Shown: one piece after another, positions 56,141 to 64,000 of the stretch
Layout of the letters: the number at the start of each line of letters is the position of its first letter
How positions within the stretch are numbered: position 1 is the stretch's first letter
Source of the DNA: JASHUC01 sp035523875
GTDB taxonomy: Bacteria; Pseudomonadota; Gammaproteobacteria; Steroidobacterales; Steroidobacteraceae
Assembly (NCBI GenBank): GCA_035523875.1
Contig: DATKPY010000053.1
Span: forward strand, 124,001-188,000
DNA length: 64,000 nucleotides
Reading direction: 5' to 3'
Program-made: the position numbers and the translations under genes
Notes under the pieces: generated by a model
Database searches by the model: none
What the model saw: the letters and a program-made list of their open reading frames with translations, nothing else
Told to the model about the DNA's origin: nothing

Positions 56141-56445
56141 GCCTGTACTACGTCCAGAAACTTCTCTTCGAGCTCAACCGCGACCCCGCCGTGCGCCGCC
56201 AGTACGAGGAGAACTTCGATGGGCTCTTGAGGAGCTATGCCCTCACGGAGGAGGAGCTCAATGCCATTCGCGAGCCCGACATCGGTCTGCTCTACGTGAT
56301 GGGCGTCAACGGGCAGCTGCTCATGCATTATGCGGCGCTGCGCGGCTTCGAATGGGACGCCTACATCGCCGCGATGCGCGCGGGCGAGAGTCGTTACGGT
56401 CCGGTGCGCACCGGTCTCTACAAGCGTGCCGGCCAGAGCACATGA
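56137..56445 (+). CDS. ligA: Small subunit of an extradiol dioxygenase (LigA family)
   Basis: The 102-residue protein has the LigA helical fold signature YYVQKLLFELNRDPAVRRQY, SYALTEEELNAIREPDIGLL and GVNGQLLMHYAALRG. In protocatechuate 4,5-dioxygenase LigA caps the active site of the catalytic LigB subunit. Here it is followed directly by ligB with a 4-nt overlap. The classical homoprotocatechuate dioxygenase HpaD works without a separate LigA, so the presence of this subunit is notable. It overlaps hpaR by 4 nt. Confidence 0.88.
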   Translation: MSLYYVQKLLFELNRDPAVRRQYEENFDGLLRSYALTEEELNAIREPDIGLLYVMGVNGQLLMHYAALRGFEWDAYIAAMRAGESRYGPVRTGLYKRAGQST

Positions 56446-57287
56446 GCCTCGTGTTCGCCGGAGCCCTGAGCCACGCTCCCGGAATCACCGGACGGGCCGG
56501 ACGCGCCGATCCCGCGCTGCGCGACGCGTTCTACGCGAGCCTCGCGCGCATGCGCGCCGCGCTCGAGGCCGAGCGCCCGGACGCCCTCGTCGTCATCGGT
56601 GCGGAGCACTTCGCGAACTTCTTCATGAACAACATGCCCTCGCTCTGCGTCGGCATGGCGGATTGGTACGACGGCCCGATCGAGGACGCGGGCTGGCTCG
56701 GCATCGAGCGCACGCGGGTGCCCGGTGCCCCGGAGCTTTCCGAGCGGCTCGTGACGGCGATGATGAACGAAGTGGACCTCGCCTACGCGCAGGAGTGGAA
56801 ATTCGACCACGGCATCATGGTGCCGCTCCATTTCCTCACCCCCCGCTACGCGCTGCCCGTGATTCCGGTGAACATCAACTGCCAGGGCCCGCCGCTCATC
56901 CCGTTGCATCGCGCTTGGGCGTTCGGCCAGGCGCTGCGCCACGCCTGCGATGCGGCGCCGGAGCGCATCGCCGTGGTCGCAACGGGCGGCATCTCCCATT
57001 GGCCGGCCACACCGGACTCGGGCAAGATCAACGAGCCCTGGGATCGGGCGTTCCTCGAGCGATTCCTCGACAACCGTCGCGCCGAGCTGCTCGCCTACGG
57101 CGACGCCGAGACCTACCGTGACGCCGGACAGGGAGGCTTCGAGATCCGCACCTTCATCGCGCTCGCCGGTTGCACCGAAGGCAGCAAGGGCGAGCTGTGG
57201 TTCTATGCCCCGATTCCGATCTTCGCGGTCGGGTGCACGGTGGCCGTCGTGCGCCTCGCACCGCAGGTAAGACCATGCCGGGATTAG
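56442..57287 (+). CDS. ligB: Class III extradiol ring-cleavage dioxygenase, catalytic subunit (LigB family)
   Basis: The 281-residue LigB-superfamily protein provides the non-haem iron site. FAGALSHAPGITG supplies His11, then VVIGAEHFANFFMNN, KFDHGIMVPLHFLTP, and VVATGGISHWPA, which includes a probable catalytic His. GGFEIRTFIALAG follows. It cleaves catechols adjacent to the hydroxyls. The ring substrate could be protocatechuate, homoprotocatechuate or a related lignin-derived catechol. The open frame extends upstream as a shadow of ligA; ATG 56442 overlaps the ligA stop. It overlaps the next gene by 13 nt. Confidence 0.88.
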   Translation: MSLVFAGALSHAPGITGRAGRADPALRDAFYASLARMRAALEAERPDALVVIGAEHFANFFMNNMPSLCVGMADWYDGPIEDAGWLGIERTRVPGAPELSERLVTAMMNEVDLAYAQEWKFDHGIMVPLHFLTPRYALPVIPVNINCQGPPLIPLHRAWAFGQALRHACDAAPERIAVVATGGISHWPATPDSGKINEPWDRAFLERFLDNRRAELLAYGDAETYRDAGQGGFEIRTFIALAGCTEGSKGELWFYAPIPIFAVGCTVAVVRLAPQVRPCRD

Positions 57288-58081
57288 AGCCCGCTCCGTT
57301 CGAGGCCTACGCCATCCGCTACGCGACCGTGGCGCGCCGCGGCGCGGAGAACTTCATCGGCGGCGACCCGCACGAGAGCGCCACGCGCATGGATTACTTC
57401 GTGTGGCTCGCGCGGCGCGGCTCGCAGGCGATCGTCATCGACACGGGGTTCAACGCCGAGGCCGCGCGGCGCCGGCGCCGCGAGTTTCTGCGCTCGCCCG
57501 TCGAGGGACTGCGCCTGCTCGGTGTCGATGCGGCGAGCGTCACCGAGGTCATCGTCACGCACCTGCACTACGATCACATCGGAAACTTCGAGCTCTTCCC
57601 GCGCGCGCGCTTTCACCTGCAGGATGCCGAGATGGCATACGCGACCGGCCGCTACATGGCGACCGAGTTCTTCGCGGCCGCCTACGAGCCCGAGGAGATC
57701 CTGGCGATGGTGCGCAACGTCTACGCCGGCCGGGTGTGCTTCCATGCAGGCGATGCCGAGATCGCATCCGGCCTCACCGTGCACCTGATCGGCGGACACA
57801 CCCGTGGCCTGCAGGTCGTGCGCGTCTGGACCCGCATCGGGTGGCTCGTGCTCGCCTCGGACGCGAGCCACTACCTCGCCAACATGGGCGAGGGCCGTCC
57901 GTTCCCGGTGGTCGCCGATGTGACCGCGATGGTCGACGGCTGGCGGCGCGTGCGCGAGCTCGCCTCCGCGCCCCAGCACGTCATTCCCGGACACGATCCG
58001 GCGGTGATGGAGCGCTACGCGGCGCCGAGCCCCGCCCTCGAGGGGATCGCGGTGCGACTGGACGCCGAACCGGCCGGCTGA
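57275..58081 (+). CDS. Metallo-beta-lactamase-fold hydrolase (lactonase-like)
   Basis: The 268-residue protein has THLHYDHIGNF at 95-105 (HxHxDH dinuclear metal motif, His96/His98/Asp100/His101), the distal metal His in IGGHTRGLQVV, DASHYLANM, and the final PGHDPAV. The fold and length resemble AHL lactonases and other MBL lactonases. ATG 57275 starts 13 nt before the ligB stop, so translation is coupled to ring cleavage. Opening a lactone or hydrolysing a thioester made during side-chain breakdown is a possible job. A quorum-quenching role is less likely given the operon. Confidence 0.85.
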   Translation: MPGLEPAPFEAYAIRYATVARRGAENFIGGDPHESATRMDYFVWLARRGSQAIVIDTGFNAEAARRRRREFLRSPVEGLRLLGVDAASVTEVIVTHLHYDHIGNFELFPRARFHLQDAEMAYATGRYMATEFFAAAYEPEEILAMVRNVYAGRVCFHAGDAEIASGLTVHLIGGHTRGLQVVRVWTRIGWLVLASDASHYLANMGEGRPFPVVADVTAMVDGWRRVRELASAPQHVIPGHDPAVMERYAAPSPALEGIAVRLDAEPAG

Positions 58082-58131
58082 GAAGCTCTGACGCAGCAGC
58101 GGCGGCGCGTGCGGCATGCGGGAGACGACTC

Positions 58132-58935
58132 ATGGCGACACTCGAGGATCGCGGGCAGACGCCTCCGAAGGGCTTCAAACGCCACGAGTACGCCGTCAAC
58201 GGCGTGCGCACGGTGGTGTACGCGGGCGGTCAGGGCCGGCCGATCGTCTACTGGCACGGCGCCGGATCGTGGCACGGCATCGATTTCGCGCGCCCCTGGA
58301 GCGAGCGCTTCAAGGTGCTCGCGCCGTTCCATCCGGGGTTCGGCGAGTCCGGCGATGACCCTGCGATGGACTCGATGAGCGAGTATCTGCTGCACTATCT
58401 AGACCTCTTCGATCAACTCAATCTGCAGCAGTTCGACCTCGTCGGCTTCTCCCTCGGCGGCTGGATGGCCGCGGAGTTCGCGGTCGCTCACACCCAACGC
58501 GTCCGCAAGCTCGTCCTCGTCGCCCCGGCGGGCCTGCCCGATCCGGCTCATCCGAGCCCGCCGATCGGCTCCTGGTCGCTCGAGGAGATGTACGCACACC
58601 TCGCGAGCGACCGCGCGGTGCTCGAGCCGTATCTGCCGCGCGGGCCGGAGGCAGAGGAGCTCCATGCGGAGCAAATTGCGCGCGAGATGCGCTCGAGCGC
58701 GCGGCTCGCGGCGCAAGGGCCGTACAACCCGCGGCTCTCACGCTGGCTGCATCGGCTCACGATGCCCACGCTCCTCGTTTGGTCGAAGGCGGATCGCATC
58801 GCGCCGGTCGGCCGCGCGATGCAATGGATGGAGCGGCTGCCGAACGCCAAGCTCGCCCTCTACGAGCACGCCGGTCACCTGGTGCTCGATGAGCTCGAGG
58901 AAGCGCGCGACGACGTTGCGCGATTTCTCGCTTGA
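58132..58935 (+). CDS. Alpha/beta hydrolase
   Basis: The 267-residue alpha/beta hydrolase has GAGSWHGID as oxyanion loop, GFGESGDDP, and the nucleophile elbow GFSLGG with Ser107. LLVWSKADRIAPVG carries the acid Asp and HAGHLVLDE the catalytic His. The pattern is close to MhpC/BphD-type meta-cleavage product hydrolases, which split C-C bonds after ring fission. A C-C hydrolase would suit a cleaved ring with a keto side chain, which is not part of the hpa path. It lies 50 bp after the lactonase-like gene. Its stop (TGA 58933-58935) overlaps the TTG at 58932 of the next frame. Confidence 0.87.
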   Translation: MATLEDRGQTPPKGFKRHEYAVNGVRTVVYAGGQGRPIVYWHGAGSWHGIDFARPWSERFKVLAPFHPGFGESGDDPAMDSMSEYLLHYLDLFDQLNLQQFDLVGFSLGGWMAAEFAVAHTQRVRKLVLVAPAGLPDPAHPSPPIGSWSLEEMYAHLASDRAVLEPYLPRGPEAEELHAEQIAREMRSSARLAAQGPYNPRLSRWLHRLTMPTLLVWSKADRIAPVGRAMQWMERLPNAKLALYEHAGHLVLDELEEARDDVARFLA

Positions 58936-58937
58936 GG

Positions 58938-59165
58938 ATGCTGCCGCACGTGCGACTCTACGATCAGAACGGCGGCGAGCTCATGCGCATCGAGTCGCTC
59001 GAGCGCGATGGAAGCGAGCTCATCATCAGGGGCAAGGTCTTCGGCGCGATGCCCCTCACCGCGCGGCTGCGGCCCGAGGAGACCCGCGCTCTGTGGAGGC
59101 TTCTCAACACCCGCACGCTCCTGTTCGTGCTCACGATGCCCTTCCGGCGGCGCCGCGCCTCGTGA
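58938..59165 (+). CDS. Small protein of unknown function, end of the meta-cleavage operon
   Basis: This 75-residue ORF is MLPHVRLYDQNGGELMRIES, then GSELIIRGKVFGAMPLTARL, RPEETRALWRLLNTRTLLFV. It is predicted soluble, with a beta-rich N-terminal half and a Leu/Arg-rich helix. ATG 58938 starts 2 nt after the hydrolase stop. I do not recognise a family. Tight coupling and normal codon use support a real gene. An auxiliary or carrier role for the pathway is possible but unproven. Confidence 0.6.
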   Translation: MLPHVRLYDQNGGELMRIESLERDGSELIIRGKVFGAMPLTARLRPEETRALWRLLNTRTLLFVLTMPFRRRRAS

Positions 59166-59604
59166 GCCGGGAGCCCGTGGTAGCGCTCCCGTCGGGATCC
59201 ATCGCCGCCGGCCGCCGCGCGGCCCTCGCGTTGTGGATGAGCAACGCCAGGGCGCCCAGGCGGTTGCAGATCAAGGACGCCCGTCGCGGTGAGGCATTCG
59301 CATGTGGCACGCGCGACACGTCCTTTCCCATCGCCCGGTCGCGCATGGTCCGCTGCAACTGGCGCCTCCCCTCAGGGCTCAACCGGTCGGCTGTTGCGCA
59401 AACGCGAAGGGCAGTCGTGACCGCGTCTGCTTGATGCACCGCTTCGCCCACGCACATGCGCGCCCGCGTTGTGAAATATTGACAGTGACACTTCGTGCCA
59501 GCTACGCTGCTGCCGTATTTCTCCACGGAAAAAGAACTCGATCCAAAAGGGAAAATAACTAGCAACAGTGGTTCACACCGCGAAGCCTCAGAGGGGAAAC
59601 TGCG
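59166..59604. other. Intergenic region before the TonB-dependent receptor gene
   Basis: No convincing gene lies in this 439-bp stretch. The AT-rich part is at about 59470-59580. TTGACA at 59479-59484 is followed, after 18 nt, by TACGCT at 59503-59508, a weak promoter. The transcript would then have a leader of about 90 nt. GAGGGG at 59591-59596 is a good ribosome-binding site 8 nt before the ATG at 59605. A 144-codon open frame on the minus strand (59131-59565) has no motif and no ribosome-binding site. Confidence 0.45.
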
Positions 59605-62184
59605 ATGGCGAGGTCGTGTGTTGAGTCCGGTGGTCGTTCATTGTCTTTTCTGTCTGCGCCGCGCGCGCGCCGCGCGGCAGGCGTCGGAGGCGCGCTTGCA
59701 CTGCTCATGAGCGCCACTGCGTTCGCGCAGAACGCACCGGCGCCAGCGGCGCAGTCCACACCGGCGCCAGGCGGCAATCAGCTGCAGGAGGTCGTGGTCA
59801 CTGCGCAGTTCACTCAGCAGAGCGTGCAGCAGACCCCGCTCGCCATCACCGCGATCAATGCGGAAGGCCTCGCCGAGCGGGGACAGACCAGTCTCGCTCA
59901 GATCAACGAGGACGCCCCGAGCGTGCAGTTGGCCCAGGAGGTCGGCGCCTTCGGACCCTCCATGTCCGCCTACATCCGCGGCATCGGGCAGTCCGACCTC
60001 GATCCCGCGCTCGAGCCGGGCGTCGGCATCTACATCGACGATGTGTACTTCGGCACGCTCACCGGGTCGCTCATGGACCTGCTCGATCTCGACCGCGTCG
60101 AGGTCCTGCGCGGCCCGCAGGGAACACTCGAGGGAATGAACTCCGAGGGCGGTGCGATCAAGCTCTTCTCGAAGAAACCGGATGCCACCGAGGCTACGAC
60201 CTTCGACTTACTCGGCGGCAGCCGCAATCACGTCGAGCTGCGGGCGATGACCAACTTCGCGATCACGGACAATCTGTTCGTGCGCATCACCGGCGTCGGC
60301 AATCACCAGAACGGCTACGTGACGCGGTACGATTTCGGGTGTGCCAATCCGAGCTTCACCGCAACCGACATCAACGGTGTCACGGGCACCTACTCGGTGA
60401 CGCCCGGGTTCACCGGCCAGGGTAACTGCGTGCTCGGTCAGGAGGGGGGCCTCGGCTATGCCGGCGGCCGGGTCTCGGTGCGTTTCGTCCCGAACGATAA
60501 CCTGGAATTCAACTGGATCTCCGATCTCACGAACACCAATCAGGAGGCCCCGGCCGAGACCCTCGGATACGCAGGTCCCGGTCCGCTCGCCCTGCCCACG
60601 GCCAACCCGTCTGCGGCCGCGGTGTTCTCGCCGGCGCTCGCGATCCCGACGACGAACGGACATCTGCTGCCGTACGACTCGGCCTACGTGCCGGCGATGA
60701 TCCCCTCGAACTTCTATGCCACCTACGCCAACTTCTGCCTGCCCGCGGTGACGAACCCGGTCACGATTCCGGGTCTCGGGTCAAGCGCCAACAACCCGGC
60801 CTTCTGCGTCTCGCCGCAGCAAACCATCCAGAACTGGGGTACGGAGCTCACGACGGACTGGAAGATCGCCGACAACCTCTCGCTCAAGAACATCCTCTCG
60901 CAGCGCGGTTACAGTGCGAGCTGGGTGCATGACAACGACGAATCGATCTGGCCGATGGATCTCGGCGCCGAGTCGATGGGTCATCATCAGTTCAGCGAGG
61001 AGCTGCGCTTCTCCGGCAACTGGGGAACGCTCATGGACTACACCCTCGGCGGCTTCTACTTCCACGAGCAGACGGTGTACTACGGGCATGAGGATCTCTG
61101 GTACGCAATTCCGACCTTCCCGGGAATCTTCAACTTCTTCCAGGACGATCCCGTCGATGCCCACGACCGGGCCGGGTTCCTTCATACGACCTGGCATCTG
61201 ATGCCGAAGCTCGATTTCATCCTGGGTGCCCGCTACACCAGTCAGGACAAGATCTACCATTACGTCCGCCTGAATCCCGAAGGCACCACCGGCGGCTCGG
61301 CGACGCTGGTGAGCTCGCTCAACGGTACTTCATCGACTTACTCGGCAGACCGCAGGGACTGGCGTGCGGACCTCGACTATCACATCAGCGACCACTTCAT
61401 GGCGTACACGCAGTACTCCACGGGGTTCAAGGGCGGCGGCGTGGATCCGCGTCCGTTCTACGTGGCGCAGTCGATCGAGTTCCGTCCGGAAACCCTCTCC
61501 ACGTTCGAGGCCGGAGTGAAGAGCGACTGGTTCGACAACCACCTGCGCGTCAACCTCGATGGCTACTTCTCCCAGTACCGCGACATTCAGCTCACCCTGG
61601 CCAATTGCAGCGAGGTTCCTCAGATCCTGGCCGCATCCGAGGCCGCCGGCTTCAACTTCGGGTCTCCGTGCGCTCTCCCGTACAACGCGGGCGACGGTCA
61701 TCAGAAGGGTGTGGAGTTCGAGTCCGAGCTGCGCTTCGGCGGCTTTCAGGCCGACATGAACACGAGCTGGCTGCAGTTCAACTACGTGAGCGTGAACACG
61801 GCGGACACCGGCGTGACCCAGAACATGGTGACCCCCTGGACGCCGAAGTGGTCGGGCGGCGGCGGTATTCAGTACACGGTGCCGGTTGCGGTGGCCATGG
61901 GCGCGGTCACGGGGCGTCTCGATGCCACGACCCGCAGCAACATCTACACCGCCGCGGTCAACGATCCCTACAACCGCCTCGGCGGATATACGACCTACAA
62001 CGCGCACCTGAGCTGGCAGTCGAGCAAGGCGGACTGGCAGGTCATCCTCCAGGCGCTCAATCTGACGGGCAAGCGATACTACCTGAACAACTTCGATCTG
62101 GTGGAGGCCGGACAGGGCACCGAGGGACTCGCTCCGGCACCGCCGCTCGAGCTCGATCTGGAAGTCAAGCACAGCATGCCGTGA
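59605..62184 (+). CDS. TonB-dependent outer membrane receptor
   Basis: The 859-residue receptor has a signal peptide (about 1-41, ending ATAFAQ) followed by an Ala/Pro-rich spacer. A TonB box (QEVVVTAQF) precedes the plug domain (about 65-190; SAYIRGIGQSDLDPALEPGV, YIDDVYFG, DRVEVLRGPQGTLEGMNS). A 22-strand-type beta-barrel follows, ending with alternating residues EVKHSMP. This type is common in aquatic and soil proteobacteria that take up large aromatics or steroids rather than siderophores. Its place next to the aromatic genes suggests import of lignin-derived or similar substrate (inference). Confidence 0.92.
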   Translation: MARSCVESGGRSLSFLSAPRARRAAGVGGALALLMSATAFAQNAPAPAAQSTPAPGGNQLQEVVVTAQFTQQSVQQTPLAITAINAEGLAERGQTSLAQINEDAPSVQLAQEVGAFGPSMSAYIRGIGQSDLDPALEPGVGIYIDDVYFGTLTGSLMDLLDLDRVEVLRGPQGTLEGMNSEGGAIKLFSKKPDATEATTFDLLGGSRNHVELRAMTNFAITDNLFVRITGVGNHQNGYVTRYDFGCANPSFTATDINGVTGTYSVTPGFTGQGNCVLGQEGGLGYAGGRVSVRFVPNDNLEFNWISDLTNTNQEAPAETLGYAGPGPLALPTANPSAAAVFSPALAIPTTNGHLLPYDSAYVPAMIPSNFYATYANFCLPAVTNPVTIPGLGSSANNPAFCVSPQQTIQNWGTELTTDWKIADNLSLKNILSQRGYSASWVHDNDESIWPMDLGAESMGHHQFSEELRFSGNWGTLMDYTLGGFYFHEQTVYYGHEDLWYAIPTFPGIFNFFQDDPVDAHDRAGFLHTTWHLMPKLDFILGARYTSQDKIYHYVRLNPEGTTGGSATLVSSLNGTSSTYSADRRDWRADLDYHISDHFMAYTQYSTGFKGGGVDPRPFYVAQSIEFRPETLSTFEAGVKSDWFDNHLRVNLDGYFSQYRDIQLTLANCSEVPQILAASEAAGFNFGSPCALPYNAGDGHQKGVEFESELRFGGFQADMNTSWLQFNYVSVNTADTGVTQNMVTPWTPKWSGGGGIQYTVPVAVAMGAVTGRLDATTRSNIYTAAVNDPYNRLGGYTTYNAHLSWQSSKADWQVILQALNLTGKRYYLNNFDLVEAGQGTEGLAPAPPLELDLEVKHSMP

Positions 62185-62195
62185 GCACGGATCGT

Positions 62196-62222
62196 GCGCC
62201 GCCCCGCACACCGGGGCGGCGC
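62196..62222. terminator. GC-rich hairpin between convergent receptor and fcs-like genes
   Basis: An 11-bp perfect stem (GCGCCGCCCCG at 62196-62206 and its complement at 62212-62222) encloses a 5-nt loop. It lies 12 bp after the receptor stop and 14 bp before the end of the convergent synthetase gene, so it could serve both. No U-run follows on either strand, so it may be a rho-independent-like or processing hairpin. Confidence 0.55.
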
Positions 62223-62235
62223 GCGGCCGAGCGCC

Positions 62236-64000
62236 TCAGGGGCGCCGTCGCGCGCGGCACACGTGCGCGCTCGGCGGCTCGCGGTAGAGCTCCTCGACCA
62301 GCGCCGCTCGTCGCGCGACGACCGCGCGTTGATTGATGGATCCCTTGTCGGTCAACTCCCCGGCCGCGAGGCTCGGCGGCTCCTCCATGAGCAGTGCGCG
62401 CGCGATGTACGTCGAAGAGCCGGTGCTCAGCGCCGCGAGCCGATCGAGCGCGCCCTGCAAGCGCGCGCGCACCGCCTCCGCATCCGTCGCGCCCAGGGCT
62501 CGACACGCCGCGACGTCGGCAAATACGAGCGCCCCCACCTCATCGCGGCCCTCGCCGGCGATCACTACGTCCTGAACGACCGGATGGGCCTCGGCGAGCA
62601 GCCGTGCGCGCAGCGCGGTCGTGCCGACCCAGGTACCGGTGGAGAGCTTGAAGTCCTCGGCGAGCCGCCCGTCGAAAGCGAGCCCGCGCACGTGATCCGC
62701 GGGATCGACCCACGAGAGCGCATCGCCGGTCGAGAGGAATCCCTCCGCGTCGAACGCGGCGCGGGTGCGCACCTCCTCGCGCCAGTAGCCGGGGGTGACG
62801 TTCGGCCCGCGGATGCGCGCTTCGAGTTTCCCACCGTGCGGAACCAGCTTGAGCTCGACTCCGGGCACGGGCAGTCCGGCGAGGCCTGAGCGCTCCGCGT
62901 TCCAGTTGGCGCAGAGCGCGAACGGAGCGGTCTCGGTGGCGCCGTATCCGCAGATCATCGGAATGCGCTCGCCACAGGTGGCCGCCGCGATCTCGTCGAG
63001 CTCTGCGACCACGGCATCGGCGAGCGGGGCGCCGGAGTAATAGAACATGCGCACCCGCGAGAAGAAGCGCTCGCGGAACGTGCGATCGCTCTTCAGGTGC
63101 GGGATGAGCTCCGCGTATCCCCTTGGGACCGTGAAGTAGAGCGTCGGGGGAATCTCGCGCAAGTTTCGCACCGTCGCACCGATTTGCTCGGGGAGCGGCC
63201 GGCCCGCATCGATATAGAGCGTCCCGGCGTGATAAAGCGTGAGCCCGAGGATCTGATTGCCCCCGGAGGTGTGATGCCACGGCAGCCAATCGACGAGCAC
63301 CGGCGGCTCGGCGGCGACGAGGGGCAGTGCTTCGCAGAACATCTGCTGATTGCAGCAGAGCATGCGCTCGGTATTGATGACGCCTTTCGGCACGCCCGTG
63401 GACCCCGATGTGAATAGCACCTTCGCGACGGTCTCACCGTGCACGCGCGCGCTCGCCGCTTCCACCTCCGAGAGGTTCCGCTCGCAAAGGAGCTCCGCGA
63501 ACGCGGTCGTCGCTCGGCCGGCGACCGGTGCCTGCGCGACCACGATCTCGGCATCGGGGTCCACCGCCCGAAGAAGCGCCCGCTCGAAGGTGACCCCGTG
63601 CTGCGCAAAGACGAGCCCGGGGGTCATGAGCGCGAGCACGTGCCGCAGCCGCGCCAGGTCTTCCGCGGCGAGCGAGTAGGCGGGCGAGACGGGTGCGAAC
63701 GGGATGCCGACGTGCATCGCCGCGAGCGCGAGCAGCGCGTGCTCGATGCTGCCCGCCGAGAGAATCACGAGCGGCCGCTCTGCGGAAAGCCCGCGGTCGA
63801 GCAGCGCGGCGGCGATGCACCGCACGTCTGCGAGCGCTTGGGCATAGGTGAGCCTGCGCCAGCCCTCCTCCCTCTCGCGTACGGCGAGGAACACTCGATC
63901 GGGATAGCGCTGCGCGGCCTCGATGAGCCGATCGGTGAGCTTGACCGGATAGTGCCCGAGCGCGCTGCGCGAGCGCACCAGCACCGCGCCGTCGCCGCGC
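62236..64000 (-). CDS. fcs: Feruloyl-CoA synthetase-like acyl-CoA ligase, 5' end beyond window
   Basis: This adenylate-forming enzyme of at least 587 residues has SGSTGVPKGV (P-loop; LFTSGSTG), VDWLPWHHTSGGNQILGL and YYSGAPLADAVVAELDE. GYGATETAPFA and LSTGDALSWVDPADHVRGL follow. It resembles feruloyl-CoA synthetase (Fcs), which activates hydroxycinnamates for side-chain shortening. The N-terminus (RSALGHYPVKLTDRLIEAAQ) begins inside the window, but the frame is open to the right edge with RGDGAVLVRS before it, as in the start of Fcs. The true start is therefore probably past 64000. The GTG-type start at 63984 is not favoured. Confidence 0.8.
   Translation of the reverse strand, partial: RGDGAVLVRSRSALGHYPVKLTDRLIEAAQRYPDRVFLAVREREEGWRRLTYAQALADVRCIAAALLDRGLSAERPLVILSAGSIEHALLALAAMHVGIPFAPVSPAYSLAAEDLARLRHVLALMTPGLVFAQHGVTFERALLRAVDPDAEIVVAQAPVAGRATTAFAELLCERNLSEVEAASARVHGETVAKVLFTSGSTGVPKGVINTERMLCCNQQMFCEALPLVAAEPPVLVDWLPWHHTSGGNQILGLTLYHAGTLYIDAGRPLPEQIGATVRNLREIPPTLYFTVPRGYAELIPHLKSDRTFRERFFSRVRMFYYSGAPLADAVVAELDEIAAATCGERIPMICGYGATETAPFALCANWNAERSGLAGLPVPGVELKLVPHGGKLEARIRGPNVTPGYWREEVRTRAAFDAEGFLSTGDALSWVDPADHVRGLAFDGRLAEDFKLSTGTWVGTTALRARLLAEAHPVVQDVVIAGEGRDEVGALVFADVAACRALGATDAEAVRARLQGALDRLAALSTGSSTYIARALLMEEPPSLAAGELTDKGSINQRAVVARRAALVEELYREPPSAHVCRARRRP

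Noticed and set aside
57275..58081. Quorum-quenching AHL lactonase as the primary call
   Set aside because: The HxHxDH motif fits, but many MBL hydrolases share it. The gene overlaps ligB inside a catabolic operon with no luxI/luxR in sight.
59131..59565. 144-codon frame on the minus strand in the gap before the receptor gene
   Set aside because: No ribosome-binding site, no domain, and it overlaps the 3' end of the small gene at 58938-59165.
63970..63984. GTG at 63984 as the true start of the Fcs-like gene
   Set aside because: The frame stays open to the window edge, and the residues before it (RGDGAVLVRS) look like the normal N-terminus of feruloyl-CoA synthetases.

Overview
The window is about 64 kb of uniformly GC-rich, densely packed DNA from a Gram-negative proteobacterium. 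Evidence for this is a lipid A aminoarabinose (arn) cluster, a TonB-dependent receptor, an OprM-type outer membrane factor and many SD-poor, overlapping operons. A high-GC gammaproteobacterium is the best guess, but no rRNA or other taxonomic marker is present. I see no tRNA, rRNA, CRISPR array, insertion sequence or prophage. Both edges cut genes: an unknown secreted protein on the left and a feruloyl-CoA-synthetase-like gene on the right.

Layout. 0-6 kb: a secreted hypothetical, an SDR, and a branched-chain amino acid catabolic operon (ilvE, then E1 alpha, E1 beta and E2 of the branched-chain 2-oxoacid dehydrogenase). 6-10 kb: hutU-hutH plus a GST-like gene. 10-16 kb: a frameshifted M3 oligopeptidase, a type-2 ileS, a double YjbR/MmcQ-fold protein and a small membrane protein. 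16-17 kb: a MarR/isoprenylcysteine-methyltransferase-like pair. 17-23 kb: an M28 (glutamate carboxypeptidase II-like) peptidase, sdaA, ald and a divergent Lrp-type regulator. 23-30 kb: a complete CecR-YbhGFSR-like ABC exporter with its own outer membrane factor and a 32-bp palindromic operator. 30-34.5 kb: an M13 peptidase, a phosphoesterase and an HtrA-like protein that has lost its catalytic triad. 34.5-42 kb: the arn operon (C, A-formyltransferase, A-decarboxylase, D, T, E/F, B), with arnA split in two. 42-64 kb: a GNAT gene, then a large aromatic-catabolism island.

The aromatic island is the most interesting region. It combines genes resembling lignin-derived aromatic catabolism (lignostilbene-type dioxygenase, Rieske O-demethylase-like oxygenase, SDR plus two LigF-like GSTs, feruloyl-CoA synthetase) with a meta-cleavage operon. 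That operon mixes a homoprotocatechuate-type lower pathway (hpaF-, hpaE-, hpaG- and hpaR-like plus a DapA-family aldolase) with a two-subunit LigA/LigB dioxygenase. It continues into a metallo-beta-lactamase-fold hydrolase, an alpha/beta hydrolase and a 75-residue unknown protein. A TonB-dependent receptor follows and could import the substrate. A divergent operon pairs two small exported proteins of unknown function with an aldehyde dehydrogenase and a 3-hydroxyisobutyrate-dehydrogenase-like enzyme.

Regulation visible in the sequence: several genes carry a good -10 box ending only 6-10 nt before the start codon (hutU, ilvE, the MarR gene, the TetR gene, the M13 peptidase, the HtrA-like gene, arnC), which suggests frequent leaderless transcripts. 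The hpa-like operon has an extended -10 promoter with a dyad at the predicted transcription start.
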